Below, piece after piece: positions 21,449 to 33,374 of a DNA stretch of 64,000 nucleotides. Made by a program: the position numbers and the translations under genes. Numbering within the stretch: position 1 is the stretch's first letter; each line of letters starts with the position of its first letter. The notes below the pieces were generated by a model that saw nothing but the letters and a program-made list of their open reading frames with translations, did no database searches and was not told the DNA's origin. Source of the stretch: Noviherbaspirillum sp. L7-7A (GTDB taxonomy: Bacteria > Pseudomonadota > Gammaproteobacteria > Burkholderiales > Burkholderiaceae_D); contig NZ_JAHQRJ010000001.1 in NCBI RefSeq assembly GCF_019052805.1, positions 2,046,001-2,110,000 of the forward strand, read 5' to 3'.

Positions 21449-21938
21449 AATCATTGCTGCCATCTTGAATAATAAAGCAGCGCGGCCATTTCTTAAAAAT
21501 CGAACGAAAAAATACAGCCACATTAAAAAATTTACATTCCCGTGCATTTTAGATAAAAGGAAATTTAAAACCACATATTTGTTCTATCAAATTTGTAGAA
21601 ATAGCTTGAGATTAAATGGTTTTTAAACTGACCAATTTATCGGACTATCAGCATTTTAAAATAAGCCAATACTGACGCGATAAACCGCATCATGGTTTCC
21701 AAAAAATTGCTTATTACAATTGAACGACGAATTGCATTCAACCGACAGATATGGGTCGGCAAAGCTTTCATTAATTGAAAAGTGGGAAGTGTATAAAGCT
21801 CAATGAAATGAACAAAAAGCTTTGTGGCCTCCATACTGAGTCACCAGAAGCAATGATTGCAGCACAGAGTGGCGTGCTTCCAAGAAAGCACGTGGGAGGC
21901 GGGAATTGATCAGTATAGAGGAATAGCACACTGCGGGC
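21449..21938. other. AT-rich non-coding stretch between the cassette and tRNA-Arg
   Basis: No gene is supported. The 490 bases are strongly AT-rich up to about 21840, and short frames here lack Shine-Dalgarno sites and resemblance to known proteins. The composition changes back near 21850, close to the tRNA. I searched by eye for a copy of the tRNA-Arg 3' end that would mark an integration site and found none. Confidence 0.6.
21873..21892 (-). terminator. hairpin downstream of tRNA-Arg
   Basis: A 7-bp perfect stem (CGTGCTT with AAGCACG, 6-base loop) lies about 47 bases beyond the 3' end of tRNA-Arg on the minus strand. It lacks a T run, so it may be a processing or weak termination signal. 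Confidence 0.3.
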
Positions 21939-22015
21939 TGGCCTGCCCAGAGGGATTCGAACCCCCGACCCTCGGCTTAGAAGGCCGATGCTCTATCCAA
22001 CTGAGCTATGGGCAG
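21939..22015 (-). tRNA. tRNA-Arg (anticodon TCT), CCA encoded
   Basis: On the minus strand the acceptor CTGCCCA pairs perfectly with TGGGCAG, followed by discriminator G and an encoded CCA. The D arm begins TAGCTCAG. The anticodon stem TCGGC/GCCGA encloses the loop CTTCTAA (TCT), and the T arm contains GGTTCGAAT. Its 3' end faces the AT-rich cassette at 19430-21938, the usual orientation for island integration at a tRNA. Confidence 0.95.
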
Positions 22016-22048
22016 CAAGAACGGCGTTGTAATGCAGCTAGAATTGAA

Positions 22049-22074
22049 AACGGGCTGTCCAAAGACAGCCCGTT
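22049..22074 (-). terminator. strong hairpin between tRNA-Pro and tRNA-Arg
   Basis: An 11-bp perfect stem (AACGGGCTGTC with GACAGCCCGTT, 4-base loop) is followed on the minus strand by TTC after the TT ending the stem, a short T tract. It may terminate after tRNA-Pro or act as a processing structure between the two tRNAs. Confidence 0.5.
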
Positions 22075-22082
22075 CATATTAC

Positions 22083-22159
22083 TGGTCGGAGTACAAGGAT
22101 TCGAACCTTGGACCCCCTGGTCCCAAACCAGGTGCGCTACCGGGCTGCGCCACACTCCG
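22083..22159 (-). tRNA. tRNA-Pro (anticodon TGG), CCA encoded
   Basis: On the minus strand the acceptor CGGAGTG pairs with TACTCCG (one G-T pair), followed by discriminator A and an encoded CCA. The anticodon stem CCTGG/CCAGG encloses TTTGGGA (TGG), and the T arm is CAAGGTTCGAATCCTTG. It lies 59 bases downstream of glmM on the same strand. Confidence 0.96.
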
Positions 22160-22218
22160 AGAAGCGAAACTATACAACATCAAACGCAGTCGGTCAATTT
22201 CCCGTTGAAATCTCTTTT

Positions 22219-23556
22219 TCAGAACGGGACGCGGCTAGCGATGCGTTTCGCCATTTTTTCAGCTGCTTCTGCATATTTGGCCTCGACCATTACGCGGATC
22301 AAGGGCTCTGTGCCGGACGGGCGAATTAGTACCCTGCCTTCATCGCCCAACTCGCCCTCCACCCGTTCTTTCTCCAACAGAATGGCATCGTTCTTTTGCC
22401 AGTCGAATCCAGGCTGCACCTTCACATTGATCAGGCTTTGTGGATACATGTCGATATCTGCAGTACATGCAGCCAGGGAATTACCGCAGCGCTTGAGTGC
22501 AGACAGCACCTGCAAGGCAGAGACGATACCATCACCAGTCGTATGTTTATCCAGGAAAAGCAGGTGGCCAGAACCCTCGCCGCCAATTTGCCATCCCTTT
22601 TCCTGCAGTACTTCCAGAACATAGCGGTCGCCTACTTTAGCGCGTGCAAAACTAACTCCCATCCGTTTGAACGCGACTTCCAATGCCATATTCGTCATCA
22701 GAGTGCCTACTACACCAGGAATATGGCCGGTCGCCATGCGATCCTTGACCATGATGTAAAGCAGTTCATCACCGTTATATATGCGGCCCGTATTATCGAC
22801 CATCAACAGGCGATCAGCATCCCCGTCCAGAGCAATGCCAATGTCCGCCTCATGTTCGCGCACTGCCTTTGCCAGGTTTTGCGGCGCGGTTGCGCCGTGC
22901 TTGTCATTGATGTTCAAGCCATTAGGCTGGTTGCCAATCGCAACCACTTCTGCGCCCAGCTCATGAAATACGTCAGGTGCGATATGGTAGGCAGCGCCAT
23001 GCGCACAATCGACGACAAGCTTCAGGCCCCGCAGGTCCAGCTCGTTAGGGAAGGTACTCTTGCAGAATTCGATGTAGCGTCCTCTGGCATCATCAAGGCG
23101 CTTAGCGCGACCAAGTTTTTCCGAGGAAACGCATCCCATCGGTTCTTCTAATTCGGCCTCGATGGCGAGTTCTACTTCATCAGGCAATTTGTTTCCGTTT
23201 GCGGAGAAAAATTTGATGCCATTGTCATGGAATGGGTTATGCGAGGCGGAAATAACCACGCCGGCGGAAAGACGTAGCGCTCTCGTCAGATAGGCGACAG
23301 CGGGCGTTGGCAGTGGCCCGCCAAGCATCACATCAACACCGGCCGCAGCAAAACCGGCCTCAAGCGCGGCTTCCAGCATATAGCCGGAAATGCGGGTGTC
23401 CTTGCCTATCAAAACGACTGGACGGCCGGTTGACGCTTTCGCTTGCGCCAAAACCTTGCCTGCGGCATAACCGAGACGCATGACAAAATCCGCTGTAATT
23501 GGTGCCTGCCCAACCAAACCGCGCACACCATCGGTGCCAAAATATTTTCTTTTCAT
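22219..23556 (-). CDS. glmM: phosphoglucosamine mutase
   Basis: It interconverts glucosamine-6-phosphate and glucosamine-1-phosphate on the route to UDP-GlcNAc for peptidoglycan and LPS. The 445-residue protein begins [10 protein letters not shown] and has the phosphoserine loop [13 protein letters not shown] with the active serine at about residue 105. It also carries the metal-binding LDGDADRLL and the C-terminal [14 protein letters not shown]. Length and order are normal. It follows folP by 26 bases on the same strand and is probably co-transcribed with it. Confidence 0.98.
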   Translation of the reverse strand: MKRKYFGTDGVRGLVGQAPITADFVMRLGYAAGKVLAQAKASTGRPVVLIGKDTRISGYMLEAALEAGFAAAGVDVMLGGPLPTPAVAYLTRALRLSAGVVISASHNPFHDNGIKFFSANGNKLPDEVELAIEAELEEPMGCVSSEKLGRAKRLDDARGRYIEFCKSTFPNELDLRGLKLVVDCAHGAAYHIAPDVFHELGAEVVAIGNQPNGLNINDKHGATAPQNLAKAVREHEADIGIALDGDADRLLMVDNTGRIYNGDELLYIMVKDRMATGHIPGVVGTLMTNMALEVAFKRMGVSFARAKVGDRYVLEVLQEKGWQIGGEGSGHLLFLDKHTTGDGIVSALQVLSALKRCGNSLAACTADIDMYPQSLINVKVQPGFDWQKNDAILLEKERVEGELGDEGRVLIRPSGTEPLIRVMVEAKYAEAAEKMAKRIASRVPF

Positions 23557-23582
23557 AAATAACCCAAGTTAACTTCCAGAAA

Positions 23583-24407
23583 TTACGTCAGCGCGCGCCA
23601 AACCTTGAGTGCATCGACTGTTGCAGCCACATCATGTACACGCACAATATCTGCGCCACGCGCCGCAGCGCACAAGGCCGCTGCCACGCTTCCCGCCAGT
23701 CGTTCCTGAACTGGCTTACCGGTGAGCTGCCCTATCATGGATTTACGAGAAACCCCGACCAGGAGGGGCATGTCCAATTCTTCCTTAATGAAAGCAAGAT
23801 TTCTGAAAAGGCCCAGGTTATGTTCAAGATTTTTTCCGAATCCGAACCCTGGATCAATGCAGATTCGCTGACGGCTCACGCCATGCTCTTGCAGTCGAGA
23901 GGCTGCCGACCGCAGAAAAACACCGACTTCTTCCACCACGTTTTCATAATGTGGTGCGATCTGCATGTCTTCCGGATTGTTCTGCATGTGCATGACGCAC
24001 AGTCCGCAATCACTTTCAGCCACTGCTTCCACTGCATCAGGCGTACGAAAGCCGTTCACATCGTTAATCATGTCCGCGCCAGCCAGCAGAGCTTCACGCA
24101 TAACCTTCGGGTTACGAGTGTCTACCGAAATCGGCCTGCCGCAGTCGCGCAGGGCGTAAAGCACTGGCAGCAGTCGATTCAATTCTTCCCCATCCGGCAA
24201 TGGCATGACACCTGGACGTGTCGACTCGGCACCTATGTCGATGATGTCCGCACCTTCAGCAATCATCTGTTCTGCACGATCAATAGCGCTTTCCAGCCGT
24301 TGAAATGCGCCGCCGTCAGAAAAAGAGTCAGGGGTAATGTTAAGGATTCCCATTACCAAAGGACGTAAGGCTTGGTTAAAAGACAAGTCATAACGCCCGC
24401 AATGCAT
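23583..24407 (-). CDS. folP: dihydropteroate synthase
   Basis: It joins p-aminobenzoate to the pterin diphosphate in folate synthesis and is the sulfonamide target. The 274-residue protein has MGILNITPDSFSDGG, IDIGAESTRPG, ISVDTRNPKVM and GVSRKSMIG, all standard DHPS loops. I chose the ATG at 24407 (MHCGRYDLSF) because GAGGAA lies upstream and it gives the usual length; an ATG at 24419 is also possible. A clear intrinsic terminator lies between ftsH and folP, only about 20 bases before the start, so folP may be expressed by read-through or from its own promoter. Confidence 0.96.
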   Translation of the reverse strand: MHCGRYDLSFNQALRPLVMGILNITPDSFSDGGAFQRLESAIDRAEQMIAEGADIIDIGAESTRPGVMPLPDGEELNRLLPVLYALRDCGRPISVDTRNPKVMREALLAGADMINDVNGFRTPDAVEAVAESDCGLCVMHMQNNPEDMQIAPHYENVVEEVGVFLRSAASRLQEHGVSRQRICIDPGFGFGKNLEHNLGLFRNLAFIKEELDMPLLVGVSRKSMIGQLTGKPVQERLAGSVAAALCAAARGADIVRVHDVAATVDALKVWRALT

Positions 24408-24428
24408 GGTTCCTCGCATGGCTTTCCA

Positions 24429-24463
24429 CAAAAAAACAAAGGTGAGGATTTTACTCCCCACCT
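24429..24463 (-). terminator. intrinsic terminator after ftsH
   Basis: On the minus strand an 8-bp stem (AGGTGGGG with CCTCACCT, one G-T pair, 8-base loop) is followed by TTTGTTTTTTT. It lies 42 bases after the ftsH stop and about 20 bases before the folP start. Confidence 0.78.
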
Positions 24464-24504
24464 CCTATCTCAACAGTTTTAAGGCAACAAGTTTTAGAGG
24501 TAAC

Positions 24505-26385
24505 TCAAGCCGGTGCTGTAGCGGTCGGCGCTACGCCGCCACCGCTATCCGTTGGCTTCTTGACAGGGATACCAGCTTTCGGGGGACGTGGTTCACGGCC
24601 TTCCATGATGTCGTTGATCTGATCCGCATCGATGGTTTCCCAATCGAGCAATGTATTGGCCATTAACTCGACCTTAGCCTTGTTTTCTTCAAGCAACCGA
24701 CGCGACAAGGCATATTGCTGGTCCAGAATACTGCGAATCTCCTGGTCAACCTTCTGTTGCGTTGCTTCCGATACCGTCTTGGCTGACATACGGCCAAAAT
24801 AATTGTCCTGCTCGGCATCCTCGTACACCATGGTACCCAGCGTTTCGGACATGCCATAACGCGTCACCATCGCACGTGCCAACTTGGTTGCCCGCTCGAA
24901 GTCGTTCGATGCGCCGGTTGACATTTGATGCATGAAGATTTCTTCGGCAATACGGCCGGCGAACAGGATGGCAATTTCCTCGAGCATCTTGTCCTTGTAC
25001 ATGTTCACGCGATCATGCTCAGGCAGTTGCCAGGTAAGGCCAAGGGCAAAGCCACGCGGCATGATGGTGACCTTATGCACCGGATCGGCTTTCGGCAGAA
25101 GTTTTGCGACTACTGCATGGCCCGACTCGTGGAAAGCGGTGTTGCGCCGTTCTTCCTCACGCATTACTGCAGACTTGCGCTCCGGACCCATCACGATCTT
25201 GTCCTTGGCATCCTCGAAGTCCTGCATTTCCACCAGGCGCTTGCTCCGACGGGCTGCAAACAGCGCGGCCTCATTGACCAGGTTGGCCAGGTCAGCGCCG
25301 GAAAATCCAGGTGTACCACGGGCCAGCAGGTCAGCCTTGACGTCAGGCGCGATTGGCACCTTGCGCATGTGAACATAGAGAATCTGCTCTCGGCCACGGA
25401 TATCGGGCAGACCGACAACCACCTGCCTGTCGAAACGACCAGGACGCAGCAGGGCCTTGTCCAGCACGTCTGCGCGGTTGGTGGCGGCAATGACGATTAC
25501 GCCAGCATTCGCTTCGAAGCCATCCATTTCAACCAGCAACTGGTTCAATGTCTGTTCACGCTCGTCGTTTCCACCACCCATGCCGGCACCGCGATGACGA
25601 CCAACTGCGTCGATTTCATCGATGAAGATGATGCAGGGAGAATGCTTCTTTGCGTTCTCGAACATGTCACGAACGCGGGAGGCGCCTACACCAACGAACA
25701 TTTCCACAAAATCGGAGCCGGAAATGGTGAAGAACGGAACCTTAGCTTCACCGGCAATGGCTCGCGCGAGAAGCGTCTTACCAGTACCCGGTGGGCCAAC
25801 CATCAGCACACCACGTGGGATACGACCGCCGAGCTTCTGGAACTTGGTCGGATCACGCAGGAAATCAACCAGTTCCTGCACTTCTTCCTTGGCTTCGTCG
25901 CAACCGGCAACATCGGCGAAAGTAACTGCATTGCTGTTTTCATCCAGCATCCGCGCCTTGGATTTGCCAAAGGAAAATGCACCGCCCTTGCCACCGCCCT
26001 GCATCTGGCGCATGAAAAATACCCATACGCCGATAAGCAACAGCATCGGGAACCAGGAGATGAAGACCTGCGACAGGAAGGAAGGCGGTTCAGGCTGCTT
26101 GACGTCGAATTTGACGTCATTGTTGACCAGATCACCAATCAGACCGCGATCAAGATTGGTGACGGTGGCCTTGATCTTCTTGCCGTCGGACGTGGTCGCA
26201 ATGATGGTGCGATCTTCAATGGTCGCTTCCTTGATGCGCTTGGCCTTTACCTCATCAAGGAAATCCGAGTAAGGAATCGGCGTTGCCCCGCCAGCCAGGC
26301 CGCGATCGTCGAACTGTTTGAAAACAGTAAATAGGACCAGCGCGATCACCACCCAGATGGCGGCTTTGGAAAACATGTTGTTCAC
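24505..26385 (-). CDS. ftsH: ATP-dependent zinc metalloprotease FtsH
   Basis: It is a membrane-anchored AAA+ protease that degrades misfolded membrane proteins and regulators such as LpxC and sigma-32. The 626-residue protein has an N-terminal transmembrane helix (about 8-22), a periplasmic segment and a second helix ([16 protein letters not shown]). Next are Walker A GPPGTGKT, Walker [12 protein letters not shown], the second region of homology ([20 protein letters not shown]) and the zinc site [10 protein letters not shown]. It follows rlmE as in many proteobacteria. It ends in a recognisable terminator. Confidence 0.98.
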   Translation of the reverse strand: MNNMFSKAAIWVVIALVLFTVFKQFDDRGLAGGATPIPYSDFLDEVKAKRIKEATIEDRTIIATTSDGKKIKATVTNLDRGLIGDLVNNDVKFDVKQPEPPSFLSQVFISWFPMLLLIGVWVFFMRQMQGGGKGGAFSFGKSKARMLDENSNAVTFADVAGCDEAKEEVQELVDFLRDPTKFQKLGGRIPRGVLMVGPPGTGKTLLARAIAGEAKVPFFTISGSDFVEMFVGVGASRVRDMFENAKKHSPCIIFIDEIDAVGRHRGAGMGGGNDEREQTLNQLLVEMDGFEANAGVIVIAATNRADVLDKALLRPGRFDRQVVVGLPDIRGREQILYVHMRKVPIAPDVKADLLARGTPGFSGADLANLVNEAALFAARRSKRLVEMQDFEDAKDKIVMGPERKSAVMREEERRNTAFHESGHAVVAKLLPKADPVHKVTIMPRGFALGLTWQLPEHDRVNMYKDKMLEEIAILFAGRIAEEIFMHQMSTGASNDFERATKLARAMVTRYGMSETLGTMVYEDAEQDNYFGRMSAKTVSEATQQKVDQEIRSILDQQYALSRRLLEENKAKVELMANTLLDWETIDADQINDIMEGREPRPPKAGIPVKKPTDSGGGVAPTATAPA

Positions 26386-26515
26386 TAGAACTCCTTGGAC
26401 TCAGATTGGCCCTCTATGCGTCCGCAAATTCTACCCGCATTAAAGGCCGCTTACTAGGCAAGATATCAGGCCGAATATCTGCTTAATCAAGGACTAAAAG
26501 AAGCGATTTAGCGGT

Positions 26516-27160
26516 TTAAAGCGGGTTTTTTAACGATTTACCAAGCAAGAAGATTTCTGACGATTTATCGCGGCTGGCTTTCGGCTTCTTCTGGATGACG
26601 GTTTTGAATTCCTGTCTGAACTTTTCGACCAGTTGACTGAAACCGGTGCCATTGAAACATTTGACGAGCAAGGAGCCGGAAGGTTTCATGTGTGCACGAG
26701 CAAACTCGATTGCCAGATCGATAATGTGTTCCACTCTCGCGGCGTCTGCAATTGCGATGCCTGACAGGTTAGGCGCCATATCGGAAAGCACCAGGTCCAC
26801 CTTTCTGCCGGCGAGTATGACCTCGAGTTTCGCCAGGACACTTTCCTCGCGGAAGTCGCCCAGGATGAAATGGACATCCGCAATAGGCTCCATTGGCAGC
26901 ATATCGAGACCGATAATGGTGCCGTTAATGCCCCCATTTTCAGCGCCCGACAGTTTCTGGCGGACATATTGCGACCAGCTGCCTGGTGTGCTGCCGAGGT
27001 CGACAATGATCTGGCCGGGACGGATCAGCTTTTCACTTTCATCGATCTCCTTGAGCTTATATGCGGCGCGCGCGCGATAGCCTTCTTTCTGGGCCAGCTT
27101 CACATAGGGGTCGTTTATGTGATCGTGCAGCCAGTTTTTGTTTAATTTGTTCTTTGCCAT
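26516..27160 (-). CDS. rlmE: 23S rRNA 2'-O-ribose U2552 methyltransferase
   Basis: It methylates U2552 of 23S rRNA late in large-subunit assembly. The 214-residue protein has the S-adenosylmethionine loop [13 protein letters not shown] and the K-D-K-E type catalytic core, including [12 protein letters not shown] and the later LLVKCFNG. The N-terminus is rich in lysine as usual. It is divergent from yhbY with only 31 bases between starts and lies upstream of ftsH, the same arrangement as in E. coli. Confidence 0.97.
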   Translation of the reverse strand: MAKNKLNKNWLHDHINDPYVKLAQKEGYRARAAYKLKEIDESEKLIRPGQIIVDLGSTPGSWSQYVRQKLSGAENGGINGTIIGLDMLPMEPIADVHFILGDFREESVLAKLEVILAGRKVDLVLSDMAPNLSGIAIADAARVEHIIDLAIEFARAHMKPSGSLLVKCFNGTGFSQLVEKFRQEFKTVIQKKPKASRDKSSEIFLLGKSLKNPL

Positions 27161-27191
27161 TCGCGTAGAATACTGCTTTTAAAGGATTTTT

Positions 27192-27665
27192 ATGCTGAAA
27201 CTCACCCCCGCAGAGCGTAGCGAACTGCGCTCACAGGCCCACGGACTCAACCCAGTCGTACTCATCGGGGAAGCCGGTCTGACGCCGGCAGTCACGAAGG
27301 AAATTGACGCTGCATTGAATGCGCATGGCCTGATCAAGGTCAGGGTATTCGGCGACGACCGTGAGGCGCGCGTCGGCATGTATGAAACCATTTGCTCGGA
27401 ACTTGGCGCAGCGCCGGTACAGCATATTGGCAAGCTGCTGGTGTTGTTCCGTCCAAGGAAGGAAGAAGAAAAACAGCGTCAGGAGAAAAAGGGCCGGGGC
27501 ATGCGCGAGGTGACAATCGTCAAACCCAGCGCCAGTGGCACCAAGCGCCCTTCTGTCACGCGTGTTCTTCTCAAAGGAAATGAACGTGTAACCGCCGGCG
27601 GCAACATCAAGCGCGCCAAGGCGCGCCAGACAAGCCAGAAAAAATCGTCGCTCGGCGGAAATTGA
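27192..27665 (+). CDS. yhbY: YhbY-family CRM-domain RNA-binding protein
   Basis: The N-terminal ~95 residues form a CRM (CRS1/YhbY) RNA-binding domain: LTPAERSELRSQAHGLNPVVLIGEAGLT, then IKVRVFGDDREARVGM and GKLLVLFRPRK. YhbY binds pre-50S particles and assists ribosome assembly. A basic, low-complexity C-terminal extension of about 60 residues (KRAKARQTSQKK) makes it longer than the E. coli protein, as is common in betaproteobacteria. The start is preceded by AAAGGA. Divergent from rlmE, it probably shares a very compact bidirectional promoter. Confidence 0.94.
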   Translation: MLKLTPAERSELRSQAHGLNPVVLIGEAGLTPAVTKEIDAALNAHGLIKVRVFGDDREARVGMYETICSELGAAPVQHIGKLLVLFRPRKEEEKQRQEKKGRGMREVTIVKPSASGTKRPSVTRVLLKGNERVTAGGNIKRAKARQTSQKKSSLGGN

Positions 27666-27680
27666 GCGGTGATCCTAGAA

Positions 27681-27706
27681 AGCGCCGCCGATACATGCGC
27701 GGCGCT
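27681..27706. terminator. hairpin between convergent yhbY and greA
   Basis: A perfect 8-bp GC-rich stem (AGCGCCGC with GCGGCGCT, 10-base loop) occupies the space between the two stops. Neither side has a T run, so it may be a weak bidirectional terminator or mRNA 3' stabiliser. Confidence 0.4.
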
Positions 27707-27714
27707 CACCACTG

Positions 27715-28191
27715 TTATATATAGCGTACTTCCAGAACTTCATATTCGCGGATGCCGGCAGGCGCCTGCACTTCCACCACATCGCCAGCCGACTTGCCGA
27801 TCAGCGCACGAGCGATAGGCGAAGTAATGGATACCTTCTTGTCCTTCAGGTCAGCTTCGTCGACGCCGACGATCTGATAAGTCACCTCTTCCCCGCTCTC
27901 CAGATCTTCCAGACGCACTGTCGAACCGAACACGATACGGCCATCCGCATCCAGCAATGCCGGGTCGATGATTTGCGCGGCGCTCAGCTTGCCTTCCAGG
28001 TCGGCAATGCGTCCTTCGATAAAGCTCTGCCGCTCCTTGGCGGCATCATATTCAGCGTTTTCGGACAGGTCGCCTTGCGCCCTGGCTTCTGCGATGGCGT
28101 TGATGACAGCGGGACGGTCCTTGGACTTCAGGCGGGCCAGTTCTTCCTTCAGAAGTTCTGCGCCGTGTTTCGTGATTGGAACTGAGCTCAT
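27715..28191 (-). CDS. greA: transcription elongation factor GreA
   Basis: It rescues backtracked RNA polymerase by stimulating transcript cleavage. The start [18 protein letters not shown] at 28191 gives 158 residues, the standard GreA size. The N-terminal coiled coil carries the acidic tip in [19 protein letters not shown], and the C-terminal FKBP-like domain includes [12 protein letters not shown] and [14 protein letters not shown]. There is no evident Shine-Dalgarno, and an extended nested hairpin lies just upstream. The gene follows carB on the same strand. Confidence 0.97.
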   Translation of the reverse strand: MSSVPITKHGAELLKEELARLKSKDRPAVINAIAEARAQGDLSENAEYDAAKERQSFIEGRIADLEGKLSAAQIIDPALLDADGRIVFGSTVRLEDLESGEEVTYQIVGVDEADLKDKKVSITSPIARALIGKSAGDVVEVQAPAGIREYEVLEVRYI

Positions 28192-28214
28192 ATTTTGACG
28201 TATAGAAATGAAAA

Positions 28215-28279
28215 CCACAGAGGCCACAAAGACGATTCCCCGGCGAACCGGGGAATGCTGTGCGTTGTGGCCTCTGTGG
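28215..28279. repeat. nested inverted repeat between carB and greA
   Basis: A perfect 15-bp outer stem (CCACAGAGGCCACAA with TTGTGGCCTCTGTGG) encloses a perfect 9-bp inner stem (ATTCCCCGG with CCGGGGAAT, loop CGAA). Read on the minus strand the outer stem is followed by TTTTCATTT, so it could terminate carAB transcription or form a structured greA leader. The CACAGAGGCCACA wording resembles dispersed intergenic repeats of some bacteria, which cannot be tested in one window. Confidence 0.85.
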
Positions 28280-28299
28280 CCCGGGATTGAATCGATGGG

Positions 28300-31522
<3,223 letters not shown>

Positions 31523-31530
<8 letters not shown>

Positions 31531-32677
31531 GTTTCAGTTTCTCCATCATCGCAACGAAGCGATCAAACAAGGGGGCAATGTCCATCGGACCGGGCGACGC
31601 TTCGGGATGGCCCTGGAAGCAGAAGGCTGGCTTGTCGGTGCGCTCGAAGCCCTGCAGCGAGTTGTCGAACAGCGATACATGCGTGACGCGGCAGTTGGCC
31701 GGCAGGGTTGCCTGATCGACTGCGAAGCCGTGGTTCTGGGAGGTAATCATCACCTTGCCGCTGTCGAGGTCCTGGACCGGATGGTTGGCGCCATGGTGGC
31801 CGAACTTCATCTTCAGGGTCTTGGCACCGGATGCCAGCGCCATCAGCTGATGGCCAAGGCAGATGCCGAAGGTCGGGATGCCGCGCTCGATCAGTTCCTT
31901 GCTGGCCTTGATCGCATAGTCGCAGGGCTCCGGGTCGCCGGGGCCGTTGGACAGGAAAATGCCGTCCGGCTTCAGCGCCATGGCCTCTTCCGCAGTGGCC
32001 TGGGCGGGCAGCACGGTGACCTTGCAGCCGCGCTCGGCGAGCATGCGCAGGATGTTGAACTTGACGCCGTAGTCGAAGGCAACCACGTGGTACTTCGGCG
32101 CTTCCTGCTTGCCGGCGCCCTCGCCCAGCTTCCATTCGGTTTCGGTCCAGACATAGGATTTCTTGGTCGACACGACCTTGGCCAGGTCCATGCCGGCCAG
32201 GCCGGGGAAGGAACGGGCCAGCGCCAGCGCGTCTTCGACGGTGGCGTCGGCGCCGGCCAGGATGGCGCCGTTCTGCGCGCCCTTTTCGCGCAGCAGGCGC
32301 GTCAGGCGGCGGGTGTCGATGCCGGCAATGCCGACCACGTTCTGTGATTTCAGGAAGTCCGACAGGGACTGGGTGGAGCGGAAATTGGATACGCGCAGCG
32401 GCAGGTCGCGGATGATCAGGCCGGCGGCGTGGATGCGGCTGGACTCGTTATCTTCCGGGTTGACGCCGGTGTTGCCGATATGCGGGTAGGTCAGCGTGAC
32501 GATCTGGCTGTTGTAGCTGGGGTCGGTGATGATTTCCTGATAGCCGGTCATCGCGGTGTTGAACACGACTTCGCCTATGGTCTGGCCGGAAGCGCCGATC
32601 GACACGCCCCGGAAAATCGAGCCGTCTGCGAGCGCAAGGATGGCCGGTACTGGTTGGCCCTGGAAAAATGGCGGCAA
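31523..32677 (-). CDS. carA: carbamoyl-phosphate synthase small subunit
   Basis: It is the glutamine amidotransferase subunit that supplies ammonia to CarB. The 384-residue protein begins [23 protein letters not shown]. It has the class I amidotransferase nucleophile in [12 protein letters not shown] and the His-Glu pair near GHPEASPGP. The start codon is TTG at 32677, chosen because AGGAG lies six bases upstream and no ATG fits. It is the promoter-proximal gene of carAB and overlaps carB by 8 bases. Confidence 0.97.
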
Positions 32678-32831
32678 GGGTAACTCCTGAGATGGTTACC
32701 GCCGCTGCGCTGGGCCTGAACACCGCCTGCACGCTGCTCCGCGTGACGACGCGAAGCACATGCAAGGGCTGGTTTCGGAACTGGGTGGAAGGTAGGCGCT
32801 ACGGCGGAAAATATTTTGGCTAAACCCGGCG

Positions 32832-32861
32832 ATTATAGCGCGTAACGATCCTCACAGGCAA
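32832..32861 (-). promoter_or_regulatory. candidate carAB promoter
   Basis: On the minus strand a perfect TATAAT (32837-32832) is preceded by TTGCCT (32861-32856) with an 18-base spacer. It would give a leader of about 150 bases before the carA TTG start. The -35 lies inside a hairpin. Confidence 0.45.
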
Positions 32862-32875
32862 ATGGCTTTGCCTGT
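32854..32875 (+). terminator. hairpin with short T run
   Basis: A 9-bp perfect stem (ACAGGCAAA with TTTGCCTGT, loop TGGC) is followed on the plus strand by TTT. It overlaps the proposed carAB -35. No plus-strand gene lies upstream, so it may instead lie in the 3' region of the minus-strand heme-binding-type gene. Confidence 0.35.
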
Positions 32876-32880
32876 TTTAC

Positions 32881-32899
32881 GGCGCGCCCGTGGCGCGCC
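32881..32899. repeat. GC-rich inverted repeat (GGCGCGCC twice)
   Basis: Two copies of the self-complementary octamer GGCGCGCC are separated by three bases, so they form an 8-bp hairpin on either strand. It lies 33 bases beyond the stop of the heme-binding-type gene and could be its 3' end structure. Confidence 0.5.
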
Positions 32900-32932
32900 G
32901 GAACACGATTTGCGGCTTGCCGCCGCGACGTT

Positions 32933-33340
32933 TCAAGCGTTCAGTGCGGCGATGCCCGCCTTGGCGATCTGCACATCTTCGGACGACTTGACGCCCGACA
33001 CGCCCACTGCGCCGACGCACTGTCCGCCGATCATGATGGGAACACCGCCTTCGAGCAAGCCGTCGAGATTGGGAGCGGTGATGAAGGAGAAGCGGCCGTT
33101 GTTGATCATGTCTTCGTAGACCTTGGTCTCACGGCGTCCAAGGGCGGCGGTGCGGGCCTTGGAAGGGGCGATATGTGCGGAAATCGGAGCCGCATTGTCC
33201 AGGCGCTGCAGCCACAACAGGTTGCCGCCGTCGTCGACGACCGAAATCGTCACTGCCCAGTTGTTGGCCAGGGCTTCCGCTTCCGCGGCTGCTGCTATTT
33301 TTCGGACTTCTTCGAGGGTCAACACTTGCTTGGACTGCAT
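32933..33340 (-). CDS. GlcG/HbpS-family heme-binding-type protein
   Basis: The 135-residue protein covers the whole GlcG/HbpS domain: LTLEEVRKIAAAAEAEA, then WAVTISVVDDGGNLLWLQRLD and KARTAALGRRET, with the glycine-rich GGVPIMIGGQCVGAVGVSG. Some relatives bind heme or cobalamin-type ligands and others flank glycolate genes; the role here is not determined. There is no signal peptide, so it should be cytoplasmic. The start at 33340 is set by AAAGGAG six to seven bases upstream; the longer open frame upstream is not used. It stands alone between carA and the response regulator. Confidence 0.88.
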   Translation of the reverse strand: MQSKQVLTLEEVRKIAAAAEAEALANNWAVTISVVDDGGNLLWLQRLDNAAPISAHIAPSKARTAALGRRETKVYEDMINNGRFSFITAPNLDGLLEGGVPIMIGGQCVGAVGVSGVKSSEDVQIAKAGIAALNA

Positions 33341-33374
33341 CTCTGCTCCTTTAAAAAAGCACGATTGTACGATG

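Noticed and set aside
21637-21834. 65-codon minus-strand frame in the AT-rich gap
   Set aside because: Random-looking hydrophobic composition and no ribosome binding site; expected by chance in AT-rich DNA.
19430-22015. att site duplication of the tRNA-Arg 3' end flanking the AT-rich cassette
   Set aside because: Searched by eye for a repeat of the tRNA 3' end near 19430-19700 and found none, so site-specific integration is not shown.
32694-32760. Arginine-rich leader peptide (about 21 codons) before carA
   Set aside because: An attenuator would be attractive for an arginine/pyrimidine gene, but there is no Shine-Dalgarno and no terminator/antiterminator pair is visible.
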